NCBI GenBank assembly: GCA_027021325.1
Contig: JALUUN010000011.1
Span: 1 to 19,981 of the forward strand
Source: Planctomycetota bacterium
GTDB taxonomy: Bacteria > Planctomycetota > UBA1135
Length of the DNA stretch: 19,981 nt
Reading direction: 5' to 3'
A model generated the notes under the pieces. It was given only the letters and a program-made list of their open reading frames with translations. It was not told the DNA's origin and did no database searches. The position numbers and the translations under genes were made by a program. How positions within the stretch are numbered: the stretch's first letter is position 1; each line of letters starts with the position of its first letter. Positions 1 through 7,775 of the stretch are shown here, piece after piece.

Positions 1-1782
1 GGCGTAGCCGGCCCACCAGGCCAGGTTCTCCGGAGCTCCCGGCTCCGCCATCCAGGCGGCGTAGGCCGGCTCCAGGGCTTCGACGCTCTGCTCCCGCAGG
101 ACGAAGCGGCGGAAGCGTTCCTGCAGCGCCCACGAATCCGGGAAGCGGCGCAGCCCCTGCTGCAGGACCGGCTCGGCGGCGGCCCGGCCTCCGAGTTCGT
201 CCAGGAAGTCCACATGCGCGGCGACGAGTTCCGGGCTGCCGAGGGGGTGATCGCCGAGGAGCGCATAGACCCCGTGGACGTCGCGCAGCCACTCCACCGG
301 CCACTCCTCACCCTTCTCGCGGGCGGCGAGGATGGCCCGGCGCCGGCCCTCGGCGAAGATCGAGAGGGCGGCGAAGGCGGTCCAGGAGGAGGCGCCCGGC
401 GGCAGGGCCCGGACCGCGGCCTCGGCGCGGGCGAAGGCCTCCTCGTCCCGGCCGAGGTACCAGGCCGCCGCGGCCTCGACGGCGTCCACGCGCCCGTCCC
501 GGGCACCGGCCTCCCGGGCCTCGGCAGCGGCGCGCAGGGCGTCTTCGAAGCGGAGCCGCTGGTGGCGGCCGGCCAGGCCGCGCAGGCCCGTGAGGTCGCG
601 GCGCGACTCGGGGTCCACCGCCAGGAGCAGGGCCGCCTCGGCGCGCTCGGTCAGGGCCTCGGGATCGGCGGCCGTCGCCCCGGCGTACTCCAGGCGCGCT
701 TCCAGGGTGCTCCGCTCGGGGAAGGCCGGGACCACGGCCGGTGCCTGGAACCACGGTCCCAGGTCCACGGTGGCCTCCGCCTCCGCCAGGCCTCGGTGCA
801 CGCGGGCGAGACTCCGCGCCTCGGGCAGGCGCTCGCCCAGGCGTTCCAGGGACTCCAGGACGACCTCGCGGTCCTCCCGCTCCATGGGCCGGCCCAGTTC
901 CTCGAGGAGGACCTGGACCGCCTCGGGCCTCGGGACCGATCCCAGCGCCCGGCGCGCCGCGCGGGCCAGACCGGCGTCGGCCCCGCGGATCGCGAGGCGC
1001 AGGATCTGGAGGGGTGCGTCCGCGCCGAGGGCCGCCGCCGCCTCGAGGATCCGGCGGCGGTCTCCGGGGGAACCCTCCAGGAAGAGGCGCTCCACCTCCT
1101 CGCGGTCGCGGCTGTCGGGGCTCGCCACCTGGTCCTCGAGGGTCCGGTCGCTGCCTGGCCGAAGCGGCGGCGGCCAGCCGGCGACGCCCTCGCGGATGGC
1201 TTCGAAGACCGAGTCCGTGTCCCAGGCGTAGTAGACGTCGTACAGCTCCTCGCCGCCCTGGCCGACGCCGATGTGGCGCGGCGCCACCCGCTGCCCGTCG
1301 AGGAAGCGCTCGTAGACGACCGGCTCCAGGGCGATGTGTTCCCCGCAGGTAACCGTCCCGAAGCGCGGGCACTCGATGCGCCGGCCCTGCTCGTCGTAGT
1401 CCACCGGGTTGTGGCGGTAGACCGAGGCGATGACGCAGACATAGGGCTCGTAGAGGGCGGCGATCTCCGGCTGCCGGTAGCGGATGCCGGCGTAGTGTTC
1501 GCTGGCGATCTCGCCGTCCATGTTCACGCAGACGAGGATCGGCTTGCCGGTGCGCTTCGCGACCTCCAGGGCGTCCTCCCAGCTCCGCTGCCAGCGGATG
1601 AGGCAGGGCTTCGCCCAATCCTCGGCGGTGGGGGCCGGCCACATGGCCTCGCGATCCACGGGCGGGCGGCCGCCGTCCTGGGCGGCCAGGGGAACTGCGC
1701 CGAGGAGCAGGAGGGCCAGGCACCCGGCGGAGCGCCGGGGCAGGGAGACGGGCAGGGGGGATCCGGTCGGGCGGCTCGGCAT
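1..1782 (-). CDS. Secreted thioredoxin-like protein with helical-repeat tail, partial
   Basis: An open frame of 594 codons starts at the ATG at 1780-1782 and runs off the left edge with no stop, so the C-terminus is missing. Residues 16-34 are a signal peptide (two arginines, a hydrophobic core, then PLAAQ), so the product is exported. Residues about 64-200 resemble the thioredoxin-like domain of Planctomycetota secreted proteins: a helix, then GKPILVCVNMDGE at 79-91, where the usual CxxC is replaced by NMDGE. A cysteine-rich stretch follows, with CPRF at 138-141 and CGEH at 146-149, then APRH at 167-170. From about residue 215 the chain is alanine- and leucine-rich helix pairs resembling HEAT or TPR repeats. 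Without CxxC, classical disulfide exchange is unlikely; a binding role is possible. No Shine-Dalgarno precedes the start. The coding call is firm; the fold assignment is moderate and function is unknown. Confidence 0.8.
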   Translation of the reverse strand, partial: MPSRPTGSPLPVSLPRRSAGCLALLLLGAVPLAAQDGGRPPVDREAMWPAPTAEDWAKPCLIRWQRSWEDALEVAKRTGKPILVCVNMDGEIASEHYAGIRYRQPEIAALYEPYVCVIASVYRHNPVDYDEQGRRIECPRFGTVTCGEHIALEPVVYERFLDGQRVAPRHIGVGQGGEELYDVYYAWDTDSVFEAIREGVAGWPPPLRPGSDRTLEDQVASPDSRDREEVERLFLEGSPGDRRRILEAAAALGADAPLQILRLAIRGADAGLARAARRALGSVPRPEAVQVLLEELGRPMEREDREVVLESLERLGERLPEARSLARVHRGLAEAEATVDLGPWFQAPAVVPAFPERSTLEARLEYAGATAADPEALTERAEAALLLAVDPESRRDLTGLRGLAGRHQRLRFEDALRAAAEAREAGARDGRVDAVEAAAAWYLGRDEEAFARAEAAVRALPPGASSWTAFAALSIFAEGRRRAILAAREKGEEWPVEWLRDVHGVYALLGDHPLGSPELVAAHVDFLDELGGRAAAEPVLQQGLRRFPDSWALQERFRRFVLREQSVEALEPAYAAWMAEPGAPENLAWWAGYA

Positions 1783-1912
1783 GGCGGGACGGCTCGGCGC
1801 GGGAAGCCTCCAGGCTACCCGGCCACCAGCAACTCCCGTTCCCGAGGCGGGAGGGGACTCGGGCTCCGCGCCGGAGGCCCTTCCGCAGGCCCTGGAGGCC
1901 GTGCCTCTCGTC

Positions 1913-2467
1913 TCAGAGCAGGCCGGCTTCCTCGAGAAGCGGGCGGACCTCGGGCCGTTCCTCGGCCAGGTCCTCCAGGATGCTCCGGCGGCAGCCGTGG
2001 AGGCGGTCCAGGACCTGGTCCATCTGCTCCTGGAGCCGGGCCAGCTCTTCGACCTGGGCGGTGACCCGGTCGAACTCGCGGGCCCAGGCCAGCGCCCGGT
2101 CGCTCAGGCGGGCGGCGCCGCGCGGGCGTGCGGCGGCCGGCTCGGGCGCGGGGGCCTCCTCCTTGCGCCGCGTCTGCTGCCGCGGCTTCGGCACGCCGGG
2201 CTGGGCCTTGAGGGCCCGGCCGTACATGGCCGGGGTCACGGAGAAGCCGCCTTCCTGGACATGGCGCCCGTCCTCGGCGGCGTGCATGCGCCAGGTGTCC
2301 AGCATGAGCTTGCCGTCCTCGTCCTTGGGGATGCGCCCGTTCAGGTGGCACCAGATGGCGTAGAGCTCGTTGTCGGTGTAGCGGGGGTACTGGGAGCGCA
2401 GCTCGGCCAGGGTTTCCTGGCAGTTCTCGGCGCTCCAGGCGCTGTCGCGGGTCGTGGTCACGGTCAT
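1913..2467 (-). CDS. Hypothetical protein with C-terminal coiled coil
   Basis: This 184-residue protein is not one I recognise. The ATG at 2465-2467 is preferred because the frame upstream reads into arginine- and proline-rich sequence typical of non-coding GC-rich DNA. Three parts are visible. Residues about 12-90 form a compact segment with a tyrosine- and tryptophan-rich patch (YTDNELYAIWCHLNG at 30-44, then LDTWRMH) that looks like a small folded domain. Residues 91-120 are a proline-, alanine- and arginine-rich linker. Residues 121-175 are a charged heptad-like helix with EELARLQEQMDQVLDRL, probably a coiled coil. There is no signal peptide or membrane segment, so it is probably cytoplasmic. 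It lies 130 bases upstream of the thioredoxin-like gene on the same strand and could be co-transcribed with it. No Shine-Dalgarno is seen. Confidence 0.7.
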   Translation of the reverse strand: MTVTTTRDSAWSAENCQETLAELRSQYPRYTDNELYAIWCHLNGRIPKDEDGKLMLDTWRMHAAEDGRHVQEGGFSVTPAMYGRALKAQPGVPKPRQQTRRKEEAPAPEPAAARPRGAARLSDRALAWAREFDRVTAQVEELARLQEQMDQVLDRLHGCRRSILEDLAEERPEVRPLLEEAGLL

Positions 2468-2520
2468 GGATCGGGCATTCCGGGGCCTTCCCGGCGGTCG
2501 GAGGGACGTAAGGACCGGGC

Positions 2521-2526
2521 ATTCTA
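2521..2526 (-). promoter_or_regulatory. Candidate -10 element for the 184-residue protein
   Basis: Read on the minus strand this is TAGAAT, five of six matches to the sigma-70 -10 consensus, in otherwise almost AT-free DNA. It lies 53 bases before the ATG at 2467. No convincing -35 is present at 16-18 bases spacing, so this is a weak call. Confidence 0.3.
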
Positions 2527-2604
2527 GCCCCTTCCGCGCTCTCGGGCCGGTCCGCCGGCGCTCCGGGGAGGGCGCCGGCCGGCCCTTCCAGGCCTTCCGG
2601 CAGC

Positions 2605-2644
2605 TCCCTTGGGCCTTCCGCGGCACCGCGGAGGGCCCAAGGGA
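2605..2644. repeat. Long near-perfect inverted repeat in divergent intergenic region
   Basis: Bases 2605-2623 pair with 2626-2644: 19 positions, with one T-G wobble (2616 with 2633) and a two-base centre. It lies between the divergent starts at 2467 and 2693. No T-run follows on either strand, so it is not a classical terminator. It could be an mRNA leader structure for the plus-strand gene or a protein-binding dyad. The intergenic stretch 2468-2692 otherwise holds only the weak -10 candidate on the minus strand and a purine stretch at 2663-2672, too far from the ATG for a normal ribosome binding site. Confidence 0.75.
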
Positions 2645-2692
2645 AAGGTCTTCCCGGCCGATAGGGGAGGGGACCCCTTCTCCGACGACGCC

Positions 2693-3124
2693 ATGAGCCT
2701 CACCCCCCTCCTTCTCCTTCTCGCCGCCGCGGCTCCCCAGGAGCCCTCCGTCCCGGATCTCCAGGCACGCCTCCTCCGGGAGTACCGCGAACTGCGCCTG
2801 CAGCCGGCCTCCGCCCGTCCGACCCCGTCCGTGGTCGAGCACCTCGCTCCCGGCCGCCACGCCCCGCAGGAAGGCTTCCTCGGCGGCGGCCGGAACGCCT
2901 TTGAGGTCCTCTTCGACCCGACCAAGGCCCCGGGTTTCCAGGAGGTTCTCGGCGACGGCCGCCCGGTTCTCCCCGGCCGGCCTCTGGAAGAGCTGGACCG
3001 CGGCGGCCCTGGCCGGGCCGGCCTCGGGCCCGGCGGCTTCGGGACCCTGCCGCGCCGGCCGCTCTCGCGGACCCTGGCGCAGGACCCGAGCTTCTGGCAG
3101 CTGCTGCCCGGCGCCGGGCGCTGA
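2693..3124 (+). CDS. Small secreted protein of unknown function
   Basis: The predicted 143-residue product starts at the ATG at 2693 with a short signal peptide: five consecutive leucines at residues 6-10, then AAAAPQEP, with cleavage likely near residue 14. The mature part has an amphipathic, arginine-rich helix at about 22-37, then a glycine- and proline-rich stretch to about residue 120, and ends in a short segment with SFWQLL. I recognise no domain. The leader contains a 19-pair hairpin, and a second dyad follows the stop, separating it from the MBOAT gene. Low complexity in the middle and a missing ribosome binding site at normal spacing keep confidence moderate. The signal-peptide-like start in the right frame is the main support for a real gene. 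Confidence 0.55.
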   Translation: MSLTPLLLLLAAAAPQEPSVPDLQARLLREYRELRLQPASARPTPSVVEHLAPGRHAPQEGFLGGGRNAFEVLFDPTKAPGFQEVLGDGRPVLPGRPLEELDRGGPGRAGLGPGGFGTLPRRPLSRTLAQDPSFWQLLPGAGR

Positions 3125-3145
3125 GGTCCGAAGCGCCGCGCCCCT

Positions 3146-3195
3146 AGGATCCCCCGGATCCGGCCCCGCAAGCGGGCCGGAGGCCGGGGGATCCT
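3146..3195. terminator. Stem-loop between the small secreted gene and the MBOAT gene
   Basis: Bases 3146-3157 (AGGATCCCCCGG) pair perfectly with 3184-3195, and the interior can form a second stem around 3166-3177. It begins 21 bases after the stop at 3122-3124 and ends 18 bases before the MBOAT ATG. No T-run follows, so intrinsic termination is uncertain; it could be an attenuator or leader element. The left arm overlaps a -10-like TAGGAT at 3145-3150. Confidence 0.45.
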
Positions 3196-3213
3196 CCGTT
3201 CCGGCCGGCGCCC

Positions 3214-4614
3214 ATGAGCTTCGCCTCGGTCCTCTTCGCCCTCTTCCTGCCGGCGGTCCTTCTCGGGGACCTCCTGCTCCAGGGGCGGCCGCGGGCGCGC
3301 AAGACCTTCCTGCTCCTGGCGAGCTATGTCTTCTATGGCTCCTGGGACGCGCGCTTCCTGCTCCTCATCGCCTTCAGCACCGGCGTGGACTGGTTCGTGG
3401 GCGGCCGCCTCGCCGAGGACCGCCCCGACCGGGAGCGCCGCCGCCTCCTGGCCCTGAGCCTGGCCGCGAACCTCGGGCTGCTCGGCGTCTTCAAGTACTG
3501 CGACTGGTTCCTGGACAGCCTGAACCGGCTGCTCGCCCTGGGCGGTCTCGGGCCCCTGCCTCTGGCCCACCTGATCCTGCCGGTGGGCATCAGCTTCTAC
3601 ACCTTCCAGACCCTGAGCTACACGATCGATCTCTACCGCCGGCGCATCCGGCCCGCCCGGAGCCTCCTCGATTTCGCCCTCTTCGTCGCCTTCTTCCCGC
3701 AGCTCGTCGCCGGCCCGATCGTCCGCGCCTCGGAGTTTCTGCCCCAGCTCGAGCGCATGCGCCGGCCGCGGCCGGAGGACGCCGCCCGCGGCCTCTACGC
3801 AGTCCTCGCCGGCTTGGTCCTGAAGATCGTCGTCGCCGACACCTTCGGCGCCCGGGCCGTGGACCCCTACTACGCCGACGTCGAGGCCTACGGGCTCCTC
3901 GGCAGCGTCCTCGCCCACCACTTCTACGCCTTTCAGGTCTATGGGGACTTCGCCGGCTACAGCCTCATCGCCATCGGCTGTGCGCGCATGCTCGGGTTCC
4001 GCCTGCCGGTGAACTTCCGCGCGCCCTACGCGGCACGCAGCATGGCCGAGCTCCTGCGCCGCTGGCATATCAGCCTGACGACCTGGCTGCGCGACTACCT
4101 GTACCTGCCCCTCGGCGGTTCCCGCGGCGGCCCGTGGCGGGCGGCGCGCAACCTGAGCCTGACGATGTTCCTCGGGGGCCTCTGGCACGGCGCGGCCTGG
4201 CACTTCGCCGTCTGGGGGCTGTTCCTCGGTGTCGTGCTGGTCGGCAGCTCCCTGCGCGAGGCCCGCTCCGGCCCGCCGCGCCCCGGCTTCCTGCGGGCGG
4301 CGCGGGACATCTTCCTGACCTTCCACCTCTGGGTCCTGACCGGCGTCTGGTTCCGGAGCCCGGATGCCGCCACCGCCTTCCGCGTCTACTCCACCTGGAC
4401 GCGCCTCGACGGCCCGCTCTTCGAGCCCTGGCTGCTGGTCATGCTGGCTGCGGTCTGGGCCGGACATCTGGCCGCCCCGCGCCTCCACCCCTGGCTGGAG
4501 GAGCGCTTCGTCCGCGCCCCGGCCGAGGTCCGCGGCGCCGTTCTGGTCCTGGTCCTCGGCCTCCTCGCCGCCATCCAGGCCGGGGCGCAGCCCTTCATCT
4601 ACTTCCAGTTCTGA
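3214..4614 (+). CDS. MBOAT family O-acyltransferase (AlgI/DltB type)
   Basis: This 466-residue polytopic membrane protein has the length and motif order of the AlgI-like branch of the MBOAT family, whose members pass acyl groups across the cytoplasmic membrane to extracellular polymers. Visible marks are the N-terminal membrane helices with the SYVFYGSWD region at 37-45, FYTFQTLSYTIDLYRR at 128-143, FFPQLVAGPIVR at 160-171, RWHISLTTWLRDYLYLPLGG at 283-302, and the catalytic-type histidine H325 in GGLWHGAAWH. H285 matches the second conserved histidine. Both histidines are present, so the enzyme should be active. The SGNH-type gene starts five bases after the stop, the usual pairing in which MBOAT loads the acyl group and the SGNH partner transfers it. 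No polymerase or glycosyltransferase gene is adjacent, so the acceptor polymer is not known from this window. Confidence 0.93.
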   Translation: MSFASVLFALFLPAVLLGDLLLQGRPRARKTFLLLASYVFYGSWDARFLLLIAFSTGVDWFVGGRLAEDRPDRERRRLLALSLAANLGLLGVFKYCDWFLDSLNRLLALGGLGPLPLAHLILPVGISFYTFQTLSYTIDLYRRRIRPARSLLDFALFVAFFPQLVAGPIVRASEFLPQLERMRRPRPEDAARGLYAVLAGLVLKIVVADTFGARAVDPYYADVEAYGLLGSVLAHHFYAFQVYGDFAGYSLIAIGCARMLGFRLPVNFRAPYAARSMAELLRRWHISLTTWLRDYLYLPLGGSRGGPWRAARNLSLTMFLGGLWHGAAWHFAVWGLFLGVVLVGSSLREARSGPPRPGFLRAARDIFLTFHLWVLTGVWFRSPDAATAFRVYSTWTRLDGPLFEPWLLVMLAAVWAGHLAAPRLHPWLEERFVRAPAEVRGAVLVLVLGLLAAIQAGAQPFIYFQF

Positions 4615-4619
4615 AGGCC

Positions 4620-5669
4620 ATGCCCCTCCTCCGCACCTGGCTGCGCACCCTCCTCGGCGCCGTCCTCATGGCCCTGCTCACGAACGCCGCGGCCGAGGCC
4701 ACGGGCTGGCGCTGGCGCAACACCTCGGACCGGGACCAGGGCTACCTGGTCTTTCCGGTGTACCGGGAGCAGGCCCGCTCCCCGGAAGTCGTCTTCCTCG
4801 GTTCCTCCCTGACCCGCTGGGGGGTCCAGGCCCGGCTCCTGGAGGAGGAGCTGAGCCTGCGCGAGGGCCGTCCCCTGGAGGTCTGGAACCTGGGCGTCCA
4901 CGGCGGCACCGCGCCGCAGCTGCGCGAGGCCGGGCGCATCGCCTTCTCCAAGGGGGCGCCGCGCCTCCTCGTCGTCGAGGCGCGGCCGGGCTTCTGGAAC
5001 GAGCGCCGCACCGACCCTTCGGTCCTTTTCTACTGGCGCTGGTTCGCGCCCCTGGACGAGACCCTCCTCGGCCTCCTGGACCGGCCCTGGGCCTGGACCG
5101 AGGAGGGCCTGGTCCGGGCGGTCTTCGGGGCGCGGGCCTTGTGGCGCCAGGGCCAGTTCCTGCTCCAGCCGGCGCTCGCCGAGCGCTGGCGCAAGGCCGA
5201 GCTCCTGGACCGCGAGGAGCGCGGCTCCTTCTGGCCGCGTTTGGCGGTCCTCGAGGCCCTGCGCCGGCCGGAAACCGTGGACGAGGCGCTCTGGGCCCGG
5301 GCTCTGGCGCGCAAGGAGGAACGCCTGGCGCTCCTCCAGCCCTTCGCGAGCGGGCACGCCTGGCGCGGCGTGCTGGAGGAACTGGTCGAGCGCTGTCGTG
5401 CGGCGGGAACGCGTCTGGTCCTCTTCCTGCCGCCGGTCTCGGGCGTGCTCCAGGAGGCCATGCCGCCGGGCCTGCGCGAGGCCCATCTGGCCTGGATGCA
5501 GGAGGTGGCCGGTCCGGAGGCGGTGGTCCTCGACCTCGATCCCCTGGGCCGGCGCCTCGGTCCGGCCCACTGGTTCGATCTCGATCACCTGAACGCCCGC
5601 GGCGCCGGGATCCTGAGCGGCGAACTCCTGCCGCGGCTGCGGGGGCTCCTCGAAGAAGCCCCCCGGTAG
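4620..5669 (+). CDS. SGNH-hydrolase-like membrane-anchored acyltransferase partner
   Basis: A 349-residue protein starts at the ATG at 4620, five bases after the MBOAT stop, so the two are almost certainly co-translated. Residues 1-25 form a hydrophobic anchor or signal. The remainder has the SGNH layout: block I is VVFLGSSLTRWG at 57-68, with S63 at the nucleophile position; LGVHGG at 91-96 resembles block II; and WFDLDHLNARGAG at 318-330 supplies the C-terminal D320-x-x-H323 pair. A GTRLVLFLPPV strand at 263-273 precedes the last block. By analogy with AlgJ/AlgX and DltD partners, it should act outside the membrane, moving an acyl group from the MBOAT system to a surface polymer. It could instead be an esterase, but the gene pairing favours transfer. 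Confidence 0.85.
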   Translation: MPLLRTWLRTLLGAVLMALLTNAAAEATGWRWRNTSDRDQGYLVFPVYREQARSPEVVFLGSSLTRWGVQARLLEEELSLREGRPLEVWNLGVHGGTAPQLREAGRIAFSKGAPRLLVVEARPGFWNERRTDPSVLFYWRWFAPLDETLLGLLDRPWAWTEEGLVRAVFGARALWRQGQFLLQPALAERWRKAELLDREERGSFWPRLAVLEALRRPETVDEALWARALARKEERLALLQPFASGHAWRGVLEELVERCRAAGTRLVLFLPPVSGVLQEAMPPGLREAHLAWMQEVAGPEAVVLDLDPLGRRLGPAHWFDLDHLNARGAGILSGELLPRLRGLLEEAPR

Positions 5670-5675
5670 CCGCTG

Positions 5676-5692
5676 CCGGGGGGCGCCCCCGG
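5676..5692. terminator. GC hairpin between convergent genes
   Basis: CCGGGGG at 5676-5682 pairs with CCCCCGG at 5686-5692 around a three-base loop, in the 31-base gap between convergent stops at 5669 and 5701. The position suits a bidirectional terminator, but there is no T-run on either strand. Confidence 0.45.
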
Positions 5693-5700
5693 GCACCGGT

Positions 5701-6693
5701 TCAAGGGAGCAGGATCACCTTGCCCACCGTGCGCCGGCCCTCCAGGGCGGCATGGGCCTCGGCCGCCTCCTCCAGACGGAAGACCGGGCCGACCACCGGC
5801 TTCAGGCCGTGCTCCTCGACGTGGGTCACCAGGCGTTCCCAGACCTCGAGGCGCGAGGGGTAGCTCAGGTGGTCTACGTTGAGGCCGCCGACGAGGATGG
5901 AGCGGTGGAAGACGGTCAGAGGATGGATGCGCTTCAGCGTGCCGCGGTAGTCCTCACGGATGGAGGAGAAGCCGATGATCACGAGGCGGCCCATAGGCGC
6001 CAGGACCTCCAGGCTCTGCTCGTAGACCTCGCCGCCCACGGACTCCAGGCAGTAGTCCACGCCCTGCCCGCCGGTGAAGGCGGCCACGGCCTCGCGGAAG
6101 TCCTCGGTGCGGTAGTCCACGCAGCGGCGGGCGCCGAGCCCCTCGACCAGGCGGCACTTCTCCTCGCCTCCGGCGGTGCCCAGGATGGGCTCGCAGCCGT
6201 GGCTCCGGGCCAGGAGCACGGCGGCGGTGCCGACGCCGCCGGCCGCCGCCTGGATCAGGACCGATTCGCCGGGCCGCACCCGGGCGATCTCGTGCATGGC
6301 GTACCAGGCCGTGGCGAAGGTGTTCGCAAACGCCGCCTTCTCCGTCCAGTCCAGGCCCCGGGGCGGCCGCAGGAGCTGGTCCTCGCGGGCGGCGATGCGG
6401 TCGGCATAGCAGCCGTTGTCGAACTTCACGACCAGGACCTCGTCGCCGATCTCGAAGCGCCGCGCCTTGGGGCCGCGGGCCACGACCACTCCGGCGGCCT
6501 CCTTGCCCATGGGGTAGGGGAGCGGCTGGTCCTTGCGGTAGGCGCCGCGGCGCTCGACGGTCTCGGCGAAATTGAGACCGATGGCCCGGGTCTCGACGAC
6601 GTAGCCGTCGGCGGGCGGTTCCGGGTCGGGCCCCTCGGTCACCTCGAGGACCTCGGGGCCGCCGAAGCGGGTCAGGACGATCTGGCGGGCCAA
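5701..6693 (-). CDS. Zinc-independent quinone oxidoreductase-like dehydrogenase
   Basis: This medium-chain dehydrogenase/reductase of the quinone-oxidoreductase branch would use NADPH to reduce quinones or activated alkenes in the cytoplasm. From the proposed TTG start at 6693 it has 330 residues, the family's normal length, beginning ARQIVLTRFGGPEVLEV as family members do. An N-terminal GroES-like domain (about 1-125, with GLNFAETVERRGAY at 39-52 and PMGKEAAGVV at 61-70) precedes a Rossmann domain with AAAGGVGTAAVLLA at 149-162. The cysteine ligands of zinc alcohol dehydrogenases are absent. No ATG fits; a CTG at 6726 overlapping the upstream stop is the alternative start. It follows the KAS III gene by 29 bases and is probably in the same transcript. 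The substrate cannot be told from the sequence. Confidence 0.88.
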   Translation of the reverse strand: MARQIVLTRFGGPEVLEVTEGPDPEPPADGYVVETRAIGLNFAETVERRGAYRKDQPLPYPMGKEAAGVVVARGPKARRFEIGDEVLVVKFDNGCYADRIAAREDQLLRPPRGLDWTEKAAFANTFATAWYAMHEIARVRPGESVLIQAAAGGVGTAAVLLARSHGCEPILGTAGGEEKCRLVEGLGARRCVDYRTEDFREAVAAFTGGQGVDYCLESVGGEVYEQSLEVLAPMGRLVIIGFSSIREDYRGTLKRIHPLTVFHRSILVGGLNVDHLSYPSRLEVWERLVTHVEEHGLKPVVGPVFRLEEAAEAHAALEGRRTVGKVILLP

Positions 6694-6722
6694 GGCCGGC
6701 GGCGGGTCGGGGGAAGGGGCGC

Positions 6723-7760
6723 TCAGGCCCCGGTGGCGGTCCAGCGTAGGAGCGCGCTGCCGGAGGTGAAGCCCGAGCCGAAGACCGTGCACAGCACCAG
6801 ATCGCCGTCGCGCAGCTCCTCCAGGTGACCGAGGACGCCTTCGACGAAGGAGGTGGCACAGCCGGCCGCGCCCTGGTTGCCCTTCCAGCGCACGTTGCTC
6901 CAGTGCTGCTCCGGCGTGACCCCGAGCTCGGCGGCCACGGTCTCGAGGACCCGGAGATTGGCCTGGTGGCCGACGAAGCCGCGCAGGCCGGCCGGGGTGG
7001 CGCCATTGCGCTCCAGGATCTCCCGGGACAGGCCGACGAAGGCCTGGAGTGCGTGCTCCTTGACCGCCCGGCCTTCCTGGCGGAAACAGCCGCCCACCGG
7101 AGTGGTCACCATGTCGGCGCCCTGGTTGCGGTTCTCGAGGAGCAGATCCACGAGCTCGAAGCCTCGGGACGGACGCTCGGCCTGCAGGAGAACCGTGGCG
7201 GCGCCGTCGCCGAAGAAGACGCAGGAACTCCGGTCGCTGTAGTCGGTGACACGCGTGTACTTCTCGGCGGTGACCAGGGCGGCGCGCTGCGAGCCCAGGC
7301 TTCCGACCAGTCCCTGGGCCACGGCGAGGCCGTAGATGAACCCGGAGCAGGCGGCGTTGATGTCGAAGGCGACCGGATCGATCCCGAGGTGCTTGCAGCA
7401 GAAGGAGGCCGTCGCCGGGATCAGGGCGTCGGGGGTCGAGGTTGCGAGAACCACGAGGTCCAGATCGGCAGGCTTCCAACCCGTGCGCCGGCAGGCGTCC
7501 TCCAGGCTGCGGGCGCCGAGGTGGCTGGTGTCGTGCTCGGCGGGGGCGCGGCGCCGTTCCTGGATGCCGAGATGGGACTCGATCCACTCCTCGGTCGTGT
7601 CCACTCCGGTCTCGACGAAGAATCGGTTGTCCAGGACCTCGTCGGGGAAGTAGTGGCCGAAGCCGCTCAGGAAGAGCGGCGGGGCCTTGCGCGGGGCACC
7701 GGGGACGGGCAGGCGCCGGGCCTGGATCCCGGGGCTCTGGGGGCTCAGGGAAGGAGTCAT
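6723..7760 (-). CDS. fabH: Beta-ketoacyl-ACP synthase III (KAS III) family enzyme
   Basis: A 345-residue thiolase-fold condensing enzyme with a complete Cys-His-Asn triad: C138 in INAACSGFIYGL, H265 in FVGHQANLRVLE and N295 in WKGNQGAAGCATS. Such enzymes condense an acyl-CoA with malonyl-ACP to start fatty acid synthesis, or serve specialised lipid and polyketide routes. The first 25 or so residues are a proline-rich extension before the usual FLSGFGHYFPDEVLDN beginning, so a later start is possible, but the ATG at 7760 is the only good one. No acyl carrier protein, malonyl transferase or other fab gene is nearby; its partner is the reductase at 5701-6693. The fabH symbol is therefore by family: it may be a paralogue rather than the housekeeping enzyme. 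A nine-pair dyad and a CATAAT hexamer lie upstream. Confidence 0.9.
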   Translation of the reverse strand: MTPSLSPQSPGIQARRLPVPGAPRKAPPLFLSGFGHYFPDEVLDNRFFVETGVDTTEEWIESHLGIQERRRAPAEHDTSHLGARSLEDACRRTGWKPADLDLVVLATSTPDALIPATASFCCKHLGIDPVAFDINAACSGFIYGLAVAQGLVGSLGSQRAALVTAEKYTRVTDYSDRSSCVFFGDGAATVLLQAERPSRGFELVDLLLENRNQGADMVTTPVGGCFRQEGRAVKEHALQAFVGLSREILERNGATPAGLRGFVGHQANLRVLETVAAELGVTPEQHWSNVRWKGNQGAAGCATSFVEGVLGHLEELRDGDLVLCTVFGSGFTSGSALLRWTATGA

Positions 7761-7775
7761 CGGGGTCGGACCTCG

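Noticed and set aside
214..2064. A 616-codon plus-strand frame over the left end
   Set aside because: It is antisense to the thioredoxin-like gene, whose signal peptide and domain motifs are clear.
2901..5669. A 922-codon plus-strand frame spanning the MBOAT and SGNH genes
   Set aside because: Its first two thirds read as proline-, arginine- and alanine-rich sequence antiparallel to no family, in a frame offset from the MBOAT gene; only the last part is the SGNH gene, which has its own start.
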